Below, piece by piece: positions 8,321 through 16,888 of a stretch of 64,000 nt of DNA (the stretch's first letter is position 1; each line of letters starts with the position of its first letter). Below the pieces are notes generated by a model that was not told the DNA's origin, did not search any database, and saw nothing but the letters and a program-made list of their open reading frames with translations. The DNA comes from Acidobacteriota bacterium (GTDB lineage: Bacteria > Acidobacteriota > Terriglobia > Bryobacterales > Bryobacteraceae): contig JANXRE010000072.1 of the NCBI GenBank assembly GCA_025353165.1, positions 1-64,000 of the forward strand. The letters are read 5' to 3'. Position numbers and translations under genes: made by a program.

Positions 8321-9204
8321 TGGCGTCCGAAGCGCTTCATGATCGCAACGCCAGCGAAGATCACGATCATCGCAATCGTCTCCCGTAGCCCGAACCGTTC
8401 GCGATAGAACAGCCAGCCGAGGCTAAGCGCGACGATCGGGTTGATGTAGTTGTACACCGACACGATCGCGACCGGCAGTTTATCCATCGCGTAAATGTAA
8501 GCGCTATAGCCGACGATGGACCCGAAAAGCACCAGGTACAAGACCGCGAGGATACTGCGCGCGCTCCAATGCAAGGGGTTGCTGGGGGTCGCGAGCGCGG
8601 GGAGGATGAACACGATTCCGGTAGCAAGCTGCTGAATGCCGCCGCTGACTGCTGGATGGGCGCGCGCCGGCTGACGTTTCTGGAGAACGGACCCGAGCGA
8701 CCACCCCGCGCTGCCGAGCTGAAGCGTCAAGAACCCCGCGATCATCGCGTGATTCAAGCCGCCGCCTTCCATCGCGGGCGCGATCAGGAACGCAACGCCC
8801 GCAAGCCCGATCAGCATCCCGAAAATCGTCGGCCAGTGCAGCCGTTCTCCGCCCGGTATCGCGGCTTCGATTCCGACCAGCCAGAAGGGAGACAGGGTGA
8901 TGAACAGGGCCGCCAACCCGCTCGGGATCCACTGCTCGGCAAACGCGAGGCAGCCGTTGCCGATGCCGAGCACGATCACGCCGTTGCGCGCCGTGAGCCA
9001 CAGTTCGCGCCCGCGCGGTAGATGCTTGCCCGACAGCCACGCTCCCGCTACGACGATCGCTCCCGAGAGCGTGTAGCGCGTCGCGACCAGCACCAGGGGC
9101 GGCATGGACTCCAGCGCCATGCGGATTCCCAGGTAGGTGGTCCCCCAGAAGAAACACACGCACGCCAGGGACACGTAGGCCCAGAAGTGAGGATGACGGT
9201 TCAA
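8317..9204 (-). CDS. EamA/DMT-family transporter
   Basis: 295 aa with ten predicted membrane segments arranged as two EamA repeats; the first has CFFWGTTYLGIRMALESMPP, the second YNYINPIVALSLGWLFYRE, both typical of YedA/RhaT-like drug/metabolite exporters. The likely start is TTG at 9204; no upstream ATG is in frame before a stop. Substrates of this class include amino acids and other small metabolites; none can be assigned. Confidence 0.85.
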   Translation of the reverse strand: MNRHPHFWAYVSLACVCFFWGTTYLGIRMALESMPPLVLVATRYTLSGAIVVAGAWLSGKHLPRGRELWLTARNGVIVLGIGNGCLAFAEQWIPSGLAALFITLSPFWLVGIEAAIPGGERLHWPTIFGMLIGLAGVAFLIAPAMEGGGLNHAMIAGFLTLQLGSAGWSLGSVLQKRQPARAHPAVSGGIQQLATGIVFILPALATPSNPLHWSARSILAVLYLVLFGSIVGYSAYIYAMDKLPVAIVSVYNYINPIVALSLGWLFYRERFGLRETIAMIVIFAGVAIMKRFGRH

Positions 9205-9257
9205 AAATCAGGTTAACATTCGGGGCTTGCCGATCCTCCCGGACGTTACAATGAAGG

Positions 9258-10187
9258 TTGATTCTCACCCTTACGATCAACCCGGCGATCGACCGTACGG
9301 TGATGGTCGACCGGCTCGTTTTCGACGATCGCGCCTACATCCTGGCGCGAAAGGAAGACGTGGGCGGACGCGGCGTGAATGCGTCGTGCGCCATCAACTC
9401 GTTCGGCGCTGCTACAACCGCCATCGTGACGGCCGGCGGAGAAGCTGGCGCGAGGATCGAGAAGTACCTCAAGAAACATAGCTTCCGCAGTGAGATTGTT
9501 CGTATCGAAAACGAGAGCCGGACGAATCTCACCATCTCGGATAAGCAGGGGCTCACGATTAAGCTGAACGAACTCGGAGCCAGCATATCGGAGCTCGAAC
9601 TGAAGCGGTTGCGCGCCGCCGTCGAGAAGTGGATTCCGAAGGCCACCTGGCTGATGATCTGCGGCAGCATCCCACCCGGCGTTTCACCCCATTTCTATAG
9701 CGAGCTGATCGGGATCGCGAGCCGCAAAGGCGTGAAGACGCTGCTCGACACCGACGGTGACGCGCTCCTCTACGGCATCGAGGCGAAGCCCACGGCGGTG
9801 ACGCCGAACCAGCAGGAAGCGGAGCGCCTGCTCAGCCGCGCGCTGATGACGCGCAGCCAGTTCTTCGAAGCGGCGGAGCGGATTCAGACGCTGGGAGCGA
9901 AGTCGGTGGTGTTGTCGCTCGGCGCGCGCGGAGCGGTGGCGGCGGACGGTAAACAACTGTTAGAGGTGCTCGCGCCTAGGGTCGACGCGCTGTGCCCGAT
10001 CGGCGCCGGCGATGCGCTGGCCGCGGCATTCGTCTGGGCTTCCGCCAAGAAGAGGCCGTTCCAGGAGGCCATCCGCTGGGCCGTTGCCGCGGGGACTGCT
10101 TCCGTCGTCCTGCCCGGAATGGCGATGGCCAACCTGGAACAAACGCGGGAGATGTTTAAGCGCGTCGAAGTGCGAGCCGCCAATTAG
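9258..10187 (+). CDS. PfkB-family sugar kinase (1-phosphofructokinase type)
   Basis: 309 aa. Starts ILTLTINPAIDRT, the usual N terminus of FruK/LacC/PfkB kinases, then GGRGVNASCAINSFG (PfkB signature 1 region) and the second signature with catalytic Asp in CPIGAGDALAAAF near 250. The start is TTG 9258, preceded by GAAGG. The exact substrate (fructose 1-phosphate, tagatose 6-phosphate or fructose 6-phosphate) cannot be told; no PTS or aldolase gene is adjacent. It is followed after 27 bp by a phosphatase-like gene, possibly co-transcribed. Confidence 0.82.
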   Translation: MILTLTINPAIDRTVMVDRLVFDDRAYILARKEDVGGRGVNASCAINSFGAATTAIVTAGGEAGARIEKYLKKHSFRSEIVRIENESRTNLTISDKQGLTIKLNELGASISELELKRLRAAVEKWIPKATWLMICGSIPPGVSPHFYSELIGIASRKGVKTLLDTDGDALLYGIEAKPTAVTPNQQEAERLLSRALMTRSQFFEAAERIQTLGAKSVVLSLGARGAVAADGKQLLEVLAPRVDALCPIGAGDALAAAFVWASAKKRPFQEAIRWAVAAGTASVVLPGMAMANLEQTREMFKRVEVRAAN

Positions 10188-10214
10188 CGGTAGTAAGCTT
10201 GTGGGAGCGGGGAC

Positions 10215-11339
10215 GTGAAGATGTTCATCAGCAGGAGACAACTACTCAACCTGGTATCGGCGGCGGTAGCGCAGCGCGTTCTTCCGGCGGCCCAGACGCG
10301 GTCTCCCAAACCCGCGCGCAGGCTGGTTCTGGTGACCATCGGCGGCATCCGGCGGCAGGAGAGTTTCTCGCAGGACGGCGTGGTTCAGATTCCGCACCTG
10401 TTCAACGATCTGCTCCCGCAATCGCTGTTCTTTCCCTACAGCGTCAATGAAGGCGTGACCTCGCATTTCAACACCATCGCGAGCATCCTCACCGGAGTCT
10501 GGCAGCACGTGGACGATTGGGGGAGCGAAAAGCCGTCGAACCCGACGCTGTTCCACTACCTGCAGCAGCAAAAGAGGGTAGGCGCGGAACAGACCTGGGT
10601 GGTCACCAGCAATAAGCAGCTCACGGCCAACATCGGTCCCGGCGCGAACGTGATTCTGTCCAAGCAGTTGATGATCGAGGCGGTCGAGCGCATCATCAAC
10701 GGACAAACTTCGCGGCAGAAGCTCGAGCGCGAACAGATGCTGCAGGAGATGACGGCGGTGCTCGAGACCGATTACGAACGGATCGGCTGGGGCGTGCCGT
10801 CCACGTCGGCCTTTCAGGATCCCGAGGTCAAGAAGACCTTCATCACCGCGCTGGGGAACTTTATTCACGGCCCGGACGCGCCGGCGAGCGGCGATGAGTT
10901 GACCTTCCTGATCGCACGCGAAGTGCTGCAGCGGATCTCGCCCGCGATCCTGATGGTGAATTTCTCGGATGTCGAGGTGGCGCATTCGGGGGCATATTCA
11001 CTGCACCTGGGCGGAATTCGCCGGTCCGATTCTCTTTGCCACCGCCTGTGGCAGTTCATCCAATCGAATCCCGAACTGAGCGCGAACACGACGCTGGTCA
11101 TCATGAACGAGTTTGGCCGCGATCCCGACGGTTCCGGCACGAACGGCTTCTTCAATCACCGCACGAATACCGAGTGCTGCCGCATGGCCTGGAGCATGGT
11201 TCTCGGGCCCGCCGCCAAGAAGCCGCAGGTTGTGGAACGCGTGATTCGCCAGATCGACATGGCGCCTTCCATCGCGCGCTGGATGGGCATCGAAGCCGAG
11301 AAGGCGGCAGGATCGCTCCTGCCCGAGTTGAATGTCTGA
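10215..11339 (+). CDS. secreted alkaline-phosphatase-superfamily-like protein
   Basis: 374 aa. The N terminus MKMFISRRQLLNLVSAAVAQ is a Tat/Sec-like export signal (SRRQLL). The body has metal-hydrolase-like features: LVLVTIGGIRRQE near the start of the mature part, MVNFSDVEVAHSG (a DxxxxH arrangement), LVIMNEFGRDPDG (similar to DUF1501/sulfatase-type EFGR) and a final QIDMAPSIARWMGIE, the usual end of sulfatase-like and phosphomutase-like domains. Not all metal ligands of classic alkaline phosphatase can be found, so activity is uncertain. The stop overlaps the next gene by 8 bp, indicating a translational unit. Confidence 0.6.
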   Translation: MKMFISRRQLLNLVSAAVAQRVLPAAQTRSPKPARRLVLVTIGGIRRQESFSQDGVVQIPHLFNDLLPQSLFFPYSVNEGVTSHFNTIASILTGVWQHVDDWGSEKPSNPTLFHYLQQQKRVGAEQTWVVTSNKQLTANIGPGANVILSKQLMIEAVERIINGQTSRQKLEREQMLQEMTAVLETDYERIGWGVPSTSAFQDPEVKKTFITALGNFIHGPDAPASGDELTFLIAREVLQRISPAILMVNFSDVEVAHSGAYSLHLGGIRRSDSLCHRLWQFIQSNPELSANTTLVIMNEFGRDPDGSGTNGFFNHRTNTECCRMAWSMVLGPAAKKPQVVERVIRQIDMAPSIARWMGIEAEKAAGSLLPELNV

Positions 11340-12534
11340 CGCGGTTCCACCACCGATTTCAAAGCAACTGATCGCAAAACTGCCGAAGACGTTCGGCCCC
11401 ACCCTCAACGATCAGCTCAAGCAGTGGGATCTGCTGTTTCCCGCCGAGCAACGGTCGCTGAAAGCTCAACTGGATTGGCTGGACCGGTTGCCGCGAGATG
11501 AGTTCAACGCTCTGCTCAAGCCGATTTTCGATGTCGAGGCCAAGATGGATTTGCCGCGATGGGATCCCTCCACCGCGGGCCTTTCCGTTCGGGACGCGGG
11601 AACGCTGGCGCGCTCGCCATACTATCCGCAGTGGCGCTCGGCGGTGGAGAACTCGTTCGCGAAGATCGATGCGGGCGTCGGAAAATCGGGCCTGTTGAAA
11701 AGGCCGGCGGGCGTCCTGATTTGCGTTCTACCCGCCGGCCTTCCAGTGGATTCCCAGCCTCTCTGGCCCGCGCTGGCGAAGGAGGGTGCCTGGGTTCCCC
11801 TCGACGCGCCGTTCGGCCAGATGCTGGGGCCAGTGGCCGCGGCGCTCGCCCGGCGCGCTCTTCCCGCAAGTTTGGAAGCCATCGAGGCAACCTGGGTTTT
11901 CGAGTGCGAAGCGGCTCTCTCGCCGCTCGCCGAGTCCTCGACCGCAACGGTGCTCTCCTGGACGGCGCTGGCCGCCGCCCGGCGCGAGTTTCTCGGCCAC
12001 CTGAACACGATCGGCCGCGACCTCCGCTCCGTGGACCAGACGAACGAGGATCTGAGGCGGCTGGATATTGCCCGATTGCTGGGAAAGCCGATTGGCACGA
12101 ATCCACGGCTGCGGGAATTTGTTCGCTCGCTGCTGCTGAGCGGCAACGGCTCGCTGGTATTCAACAACTCGTTCGTGCAGTGGGGCGCGGCCGAGGCTTT
12201 GCGGCGGGTTCAACCTCAAGTGCTGATCGCGTCGTTCGGCGTACGCCCGAAGCTGAAGCCATTCAGCAGTTCGGTTCTGTTTGAGGATCAGACGCGCGCG
12301 AATCCCGTTGCCGAGCAGGAAGACCCTGCTGGATCGATGATCGACAGCCTCAAACTCGCCGAGTACGTGTACCTCGCCAGCCAGCGCGTTCCGGCGTACG
12401 AGGGCCGATTGATCACTCTGATGGCCTCCGCGGACCTCAGCCGCGTTTTGGTCCTTGGACCCGAGCGTCCCGCGGGCGATCTCACGCCGTTCCTTTTGCG
12501 CTGGCTGTCTCGCGATGAACGGGTGCGACAATAA
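11332..12534 (+). CDS. unknown 400-aa cytoplasmic protein
   Basis: 400 aa with no signal peptide or membrane segment and no motif I recognise. It has a helical N-terminal part (QLIAKLPKTFGPTLNDQLKQW), a hydrophobic strand GVLICVLPAGLP near 126-137, and a C-terminal strand LITLMASADLSRVLVLGP that could belong to an alpha/beta fold. The gene starts inside the preceding phosphatase-like gene (8-bp overlap) and is followed 17 bp later by a RidA/chorismatase-like gene, so the three very likely work together. Base use looks like its neighbours, giving no sign of recent transfer. Confidence 0.7.
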   Translation: MSDAVPPPISKQLIAKLPKTFGPTLNDQLKQWDLLFPAEQRSLKAQLDWLDRLPRDEFNALLKPIFDVEAKMDLPRWDPSTAGLSVRDAGTLARSPYYPQWRSAVENSFAKIDAGVGKSGLLKRPAGVLICVLPAGLPVDSQPLWPALAKEGAWVPLDAPFGQMLGPVAAALARRALPASLEAIEATWVFECEAALSPLAESSTATVLSWTALAAARREFLGHLNTIGRDLRSVDQTNEDLRRLDIARLLGKPIGTNPRLREFVRSLLLSGNGSLVFNNSFVQWGAAEALRRVQPQVLIASFGVRPKLKPFSSSVLFEDQTRANPVAEQEDPAGSMIDSLKLAEYVYLASQRVPAYEGRLITLMASADLSRVLVLGPERPAGDLTPFLLRWLSRDERVRQ

Positions 12535-12551
12535 AGCAATCGTCTCGCATC

Positions 12552-13031
12552 ATGATTGAAAAAGCTCTTGCGGATATGGCTGCGGCAGTGGCCATCACTA
12601 AGAAGAAGATTGCCAACCCGGCGGTCCTGAACGAGGCGTATGACTACGCGAAACCGAGTTCTTTTTCGCGCGGCCTGCGGCTGGAGATCGGGAACGTGGT
12701 GATCCTGTTGATCTCGGGGACCGCGAGTATCGACGAGCAGGGGGTCTCGGTTCACACCGGCGATTTCCGCGCGCAAATGAGGCGCACATGCCACAACATC
12801 ACCGGTCTGCTGGCGAGTGAAGGCGCGACCTGGAAGGATGTGGTGCGAACCACGTGCTACCTTCGCGATATCGAGCGCGATTACGAGGCATTCAACGAGG
12901 AGCGCACGAAATTCTTCGAGGAGCAAGGGCTGGATCCGCTGCCCGCGTCCACGGGGATCCAGGCGATCCTCTGCCGGCCGGAGTTGCTGGTGGAGATCGA
13001 GGCGATCGCGATGTTCGTGCGCCAGGGGTAA
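12552..13031 (+). CDS. RidA-family protein resembling chorismatase C-terminal domains
   Basis: 159 aa with the YjgF/RidA fold: SGTASIDEQG, HTGDFRAQMRRTCHNI, LLASEGATWKDVV, TTCYLRDI and the terminal LLVEIEAIAMFV. In deaminating RidA proteins an Arg precedes VEI; here it is Leu, while the RidA at 25509 keeps Arg. The CRPELLVEIEAIA ending and the YLRDIERDYEAFNEER stretch recall FkbO/Hyg5-type chorismatases, though the usual chorismatase N-terminal domain is missing. An enamine/imine deaminase role is therefore unlikely. It is the third gene of the 10.2-13.0 kb set. Confidence 0.65.
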   Translation: MIEKALADMAAAVAITKKKIANPAVLNEAYDYAKPSSFSRGLRLEIGNVVILLISGTASIDEQGVSVHTGDFRAQMRRTCHNITGLLASEGATWKDVVRTTCYLRDIERDYEAFNEERTKFFEEQGLDPLPASTGIQAILCRPELLVEIEAIAMFVRQG

Positions 13032-13052
13032 GCCGCGGGATATCCTGCAGCA

Positions 13053-13331
13053 GTGGCGAAACGCCGCGATAATCAAGGTGTGCGCAAGCAAGTTCTGCGG
13101 CAGGTGCTCCAGGGCACAGCGGACGGCAACATCCGGTTCGAGGAACTGAGATCCCTTCTCGTCTCATTTGGATTCAGTGAACGGATCAGGGGGAGTCACC
13201 ACATCTTCACGAAACCACAAGTACTGGAGACCTGAACCTGCAGCCTCGGGGATCAACTTGCCAAGGCTTATCAGATCAAGCAGGTTCGTGCTGTAATCGT
13301 TCGATATAGACGGGCGGAAGGGGTTGAATGA
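13053..13331 (+). pseudogene. hicA: HicA toxin with internal stop
   Basis: GTG 13053 begins an mRNA-interferase HicA: FEELRSLLVSFGF, then GSHHIFTKP with the conserved catalytic His. TGA at 13233-13235 stops it at 60 codons. The next bases read LNLQP in another frame, and from 13253 the original frame resumes as GDQLAKAYQIKQVRAVIV up to TGA 13329-13331, which overlaps hicB by 3 bp. Two small deletions totalling three bases therefore disrupt a 92-codon gene. Either the toxin is dead or two sequencing indels are present. The typical C-terminal half of this HicA subfamily would be lost. Confidence 0.7.
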
Positions 13332-13537
13332 CCAAATACGAAATCATCCGGTATTGGAGCGAAGAAGACCAGGCATTCATCGCGGAGGCGCCGGAATTAC
13401 CCGGCTGCGCCGCCGAAGGCCCCACCCGGCAAGAAGCACTTTCGAACGTGGAAATCATCATAGCTGAGTGGATCGAGACCGCCCGTGAACTCGGGCGTCC
13501 GATACCCGAGCCCAAAGGGCGGCTGCTGTCTGCCTGA
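13328..13537 (+). CDS. hicB: HicB-family antitoxin
   Basis: 69 aa with the HicB partial RNase-H-like fold: YEIIRYWSEEDQAFIAEAPELPGCAAEG, then TRQEALSNVEIIIAEWIETARELGRPIPEP. This short form lacks a separate DNA-binding domain. ATG overlaps the end of hicA (ATGA), the standard toxin-antitoxin coupling. The gene is intact while the toxin is broken, the order in which such modules usually decay. Confidence 0.85.
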   Translation: MTKYEIIRYWSEEDQAFIAEAPELPGCAAEGPTRQEALSNVEIIIAEWIETARELGRPIPEPKGRLLSA

Positions 13538-13552
13538 CAACACCCCAAGGTA

Positions 13553-13753
13553 ATGAACAAGAAATCGGCAGGCACACTAAGCGACGATTTGCGGCAGGAA
13601 TGCGACCCGTGGCGGTTGAAAGGCGGCGTTCGAGGGAAGTACTACCGTGATGCAACAGTAGGATCGGCCTCGAGCGAGGCGGGGAAGCGCCTGGCTGCAC
13701 TCGGCGGCAGCCAACCAAGAATCGCAGACATTCCACGGCGCCGCCCTGCCTGA
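13553..13753 (+). CDS. small antitoxin-like ORF, possibly chimeric
   Basis: 66 aa. The N-terminal half (LSDDLRQECDPWRLKGGVRGKYYR) matches a common type of short antitoxin-like protein, DDLRPEYD..KLKGGVRGKYY. The C-terminal half (RLAALGGSQPRIADIPRRR) resembles the ends of VapB-like antitoxins. I know of no family with both, so this may be a fusion of two antitoxin remnants. It lies 15 bp after hicB in a stretch of toxin-antitoxin debris. No partner toxin is visible. Confidence 0.45.
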   Translation: MNKKSAGTLSDDLRQECDPWRLKGGVRGKYYRDATVGSASSEAGKRLAALGGSQPRIADIPRRRPA

Positions 13754-13760
13754 TCGGCGT

Positions 13761-15422
13761 CTATTTCGGCTCCTTCACGCGCACGATCCGGTCGCCCGCT
13801 ACGTTCCTTAACTCCTGTACCGCGCCGGACGGCCAGCGGATCTCCACTACGTCCGCGGTCCTGTCCGGGCCTAGCCCGAAATGAACCGGCCCCGCGCTTG
13901 ACGACGCGTAGCCCGAAGCGCTGGTCACATGGTTGTACTGCGCGCCGGACTTTGTGACTACTTTGATGCGCGCGCCGATCGCGTCGCGGTTGCTCTTGGT
14001 TCCTTCGAGCGCGAGTTCCAGCCAGTGCTTCTCGGCCGGGCTGTCATTCATCCAGATCTCCGCGGGCGCCGAGATCGCGCTGACCACAACGTCCAATCGT
14101 CCGTCGCCGTTCAGATCGCCCACGGCCGATCCGCGGTGCCGGCTGGGAGCATTCGCGGTCAACCCGGCCTCGGCCGTTAAAGCCGCGAACTTCATGCTGC
14201 CGAGATTTCGGAAGACGGTGTTGTGCTGGGCCACCGTGATTCGCGGCGCTGCGAGAAGAGACTGCACGTGACCCCGAGTGACAAAGATGTCCTTCCAGCC
14301 GTCGTTGTCGAAATCGAAGATGGTGGGCGAATACCCCGCCATCGACAGACTAAGCGACGCCATGCGGCTCGAAGCCGTCACATCGATGAAATCGCCTTTC
14401 CCCGAGTTCTTGAAGATGGGGAAGCTCTCGTCGTCGAGCGCCACCAGGGCGATGTCCGGATAGCCGTCGTTATCCAGATCCCGAGCGTCAACGCCCATGC
14501 CCGAGATGAACTCGCCGTTCTCGCGAAGGGCGACGTTGGCGTCGAAGGCGACTTCGTCGAACTTTGCGCCTCCCACGTTGCGGAAAAACGAATTGTAGAC
14601 CTTGTCGTTGGCGACGAAGACGTCCATGCGGCCGCTGAGGTTGAAGTCCGCCACGCCGACGCCCATGCCCTTGCCCGGATGCGCGCGTATGCCGGACGCC
14701 TTGGAGACATCGCGGAACGTGCCGTCCCCGTTATTCAAGAAGAGCTGGTTCGGCAGCTTCTTGTAGAACTTCGGGTGGCAGTATTCGCGGCGGCCCTGGT
14801 ACTCGCACGCAGGCTCCGTATCGATGCTCCAGCTCAGGTAATTCACGACGAAGAGATCGAGCAGCCCGTCGTTGTTCACATCCACCCAGGCGGCTCCGAC
14901 CGACCACAAAGGACCGAATTCCGGATCGGGTTTGGCGGCCAGGCCGGCACGCGCGGTGACATCCGTGAACGTGCCATCGCAGTTGTTGTGATACAGCGTG
15001 TTGTGGTGGACACCGCCCACGAAGATGTCCTTGCACCCGTCGTTGTCGTAATCGGCGATTGCGACGCCGTTATCGAAGCCCGTCCCCGCCAGCCCCGCCT
15101 TCGCGGTCACGTCCGTGAAGTGGCCCTTCCCGTCACCCGCAAACAAGCGGTTAGAATATTTCGGCGACGATTTCTTCAGCGTGCGGATGTCGGCGCCGTT
15201 CGTGAAGAAGATGTCGAGGTTGCCGTCGTTGTTGTAATCGAAAATCGCGACGCCGCCGGCCATCGTTTCGGGGGCGTGCCGCTCGGTTGTCTCGCAACTC
15301 TCGAGCGTGAACGGGATCGCCTGGTACACGAAACGGATAGGATTTTCCGCGGCGTTGGGCCACCCGAGGCCGACCGCCAAAACAAAAATCGCAATCAGTC
15401 CGGTAACCCGCAAACTCATCAT
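13761..15422 (-). CDS. secreted CRTAC1-like FG-GAP/VCBS repeat protein with ASPIC/UnbV domain
   Basis: 553 aa. Signal peptide MMSLRVTGLIAIFVLAVGLG. At least five calcium-binding FG-GAP/VCBS blades with DYNNDGNLDIFF, DYDNDGCKDIFV, DVNNDGLLDLFV, DLDNDGYPDIAL, DFDNDGWKDIFV and DLNGDGRLDVVV; these form an extracellular beta-propeller. The C-terminal part (NRDAIGARIKVVTKSGAQ...SSAGPVHFGLG...VEIRWPSG) is the ASPIC/UnbV domain. Such proteins are abundant in Acidobacteriota and Planctomycetes and are thought to bind surface ligands or glycans. No enzymatic residues are known. It is convergent with the antitoxin-like ORF. Confidence 0.88.
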   Translation of the reverse strand: MMSLRVTGLIAIFVLAVGLGWPNAAENPIRFVYQAIPFTLESCETTERHAPETMAGGVAIFDYNNDGNLDIFFTNGADIRTLKKSSPKYSNRLFAGDGKGHFTDVTAKAGLAGTGFDNGVAIADYDNDGCKDIFVGGVHHNTLYHNNCDGTFTDVTARAGLAAKPDPEFGPLWSVGAAWVDVNNDGLLDLFVVNYLSWSIDTEPACEYQGRREYCHPKFYKKLPNQLFLNNGDGTFRDVSKASGIRAHPGKGMGVGVADFNLSGRMDVFVANDKVYNSFFRNVGGAKFDEVAFDANVALRENGEFISGMGVDARDLDNDGYPDIALVALDDESFPIFKNSGKGDFIDVTASSRMASLSLSMAGYSPTIFDFDNDGWKDIFVTRGHVQSLLAAPRITVAQHNTVFRNLGSMKFAALTAEAGLTANAPSRHRGSAVGDLNGDGRLDVVVSAISAPAEIWMNDSPAEKHWLELALEGTKSNRDAIGARIKVVTKSGAQYNHVTSASGYASSSAGPVHFGLGPDRTADVVEIRWPSGAVQELRNVAGDRIVRVKEPK

Positions 15423-15487
15423 TTATACCAGAACAACACACTCGACCCCTTTCCCGCCGCGTCGATTTCGGATATGGTTTGAACGGT

Positions 15488-16888
15488 ATGGTGCATACGT
15501 CGCCGTTTGCCGGCCAGTGGTATCCCAGCGATCCCACCGAACTTCGCGGCGTGCTTTCGGACGCTTTCGAGAAATCGCACGCGAGGACGGCACAGGCGAT
15601 CTATCCGAACGCTCTCGGCTTCGTGGTTCCTCACGCCGCGCCCGTCTACTCCGGCGCCGTAGCCGCCTCCGTCTACCGCCATCTCGAACGGCAGCGTCCG
15701 GCGCGCATTGTCCTGCTGGGGTTCTCACACCATCACGGTCACGACGGCGTGTGCATGCCATCCATCGATGTGTACCGGACGCCTTTGGGCGACATCCCCG
15801 TCGATCGCGCCGCGGAATTCCGTCCCGTAGCGGAGGAGCGCGTCTGCGACCACTCCATCGAGATCCAGCTACCGTTCCTGCAGACCGTCCTGAAGGACTT
15901 CTCCGTGGTTCCCCTGTACGTCGGCCGGCTCGACGCGGCTGAGAGGGAGCGGGCCGGGCGAGCGCTCGCCCGATTGCTGGACGGCCGCACCGTTTTCCTG
16001 GCCAGCTCCGATTTCACGCACTACGGCCGCTCCTTCGGATACCAGCCATTCCCTCTGAACAGCGAGACGCCGGAGAAACTGGACCAGCTGGATCGCTCCG
16101 TGATGGATGCCGCGTCGAGCATCGATCCGGACGTGTTCCTCTCGGCCATCCGGAAAAGCGGATCGACCATGTGCGGGTACAATCCGGTTGCGCTGCTGCT
16201 GGAAACGATGAAGCAGGCGCAGATCGGGGACGAGGTTTTTCAGCGCGAGCTCGATTACGAGACTTCGGGGGAGATCACGGGAGAATATTCGCATTGCGTC
16301 AGCTACGGCGCGCTGGGCTACTTTCCCGCGAGTTCGTTTTTAGTCGACCCTGCCGATCAGATCGGGCTGCTGAGCGCCGCCCATGCAACTCTGGACCGGT
16401 TCCTTGAAACAGGACGGCGCGATCCTGTTCCGGCGGATTCAACCCCGGCGCTGAGCCGGCCCGCTTCGGCGTTTGTGACCGTTTACCAGCGAGGACACCT
16501 TCGGGGCTGCATCGGCCGGCTCCACGATGAGGCTCCGCTGCGGACCGTGATCCCTCAATTGACACTCTCGGCCGCGCTGGACGATCCTCGTTTCGCGCCC
16601 GTTCATCGCGGCGATACGTCTCTTACGATAGAGGTCAGCGTGCTCACTCCAACGAAGCGAATCGCATCCCCGGATGCAATGATCGTCAACGAGCACGGCG
16701 GCCTCATCGAGAATGGCCATCACCGCGGATTGCTCCTGCCGAAGGTGGCCGGGGAGCACGGGATGAACCGGGAGCAGTTTCTGGCCGCCCTGGCGAAAAA
16801 GGCCGGCCTGCCGCCGGATATCTACGCGAAGCCGGACACGCTACTGCGGATCTTCCGCGCGCAGGTGTTCGGCGACCGGAGCCATTGA
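15488..16888 (+). CDS. AmmeMemoRadiSam proteins B and A fused (MEMO1-AMMECR1)
   Basis: 466 aa. Residues about 1-275 are a MEMO1/DODA-like domain (FAGQWYPSDP, LGFVVPHAAPVYSGAVAA, SSDFTHYG), where His residues sit as in the metal pocket of extradiol dioxygenases. Residues about 290-466 are an AMMECR1 domain (FVTVYQRGHLRGCIGRL, DPRFAPV, LLLPKVAGEHGM). In many organisms these are separate proteins. ATG 15488 is preferred to TTG 15479. The gene overlaps the radical SAM gene by one base, completing the three-part AmmeMemoRadiSam system, whose reaction is unknown. Confidence 0.9.
   Translation: MVHTSPFAGQWYPSDPTELRGVLSDAFEKSHARTAQAIYPNALGFVVPHAAPVYSGAVAASVYRHLERQRPARIVLLGFSHHHGHDGVCMPSIDVYRTPLGDIPVDRAAEFRPVAEERVCDHSIEIQLPFLQTVLKDFSVVPLYVGRLDAAERERAGRALARLLDGRTVFLASSDFTHYGRSFGYQPFPLNSETPEKLDQLDRSVMDAASSIDPDVFLSAIRKSGSTMCGYNPVALLLETMKQAQIGDEVFQRELDYETSGEITGEYSHCVSYGALGYFPASSFLVDPADQIGLLSAAHATLDRFLETGRRDPVPADSTPALSRPASAFVTVYQRGHLRGCIGRLHDEAPLRTVIPQLTLSAALDDPRFAPVHRGDTSLTIEVSVLTPTKRIASPDAMIVNEHGGLIENGHHRGLLLPKVAGEHGMNREQFLAALAKKAGLPPDIYAKPDTLLRIFRAQVFGDRSH

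Noticed and set aside
14000-15300. Possible DNA tandem repeats in the FG-GAP gene
   Set aside because: The repetition is at protein level only; spacing is irregular and the DNA of the units is diverged.
14223-15482. 419-codon plus-strand frame opposite the FG-GAP protein
   Set aside because: Its repeated pattern (VVVIENRDA, VVEIEDGG) is only the reverse image of the DxNxDG repeats.
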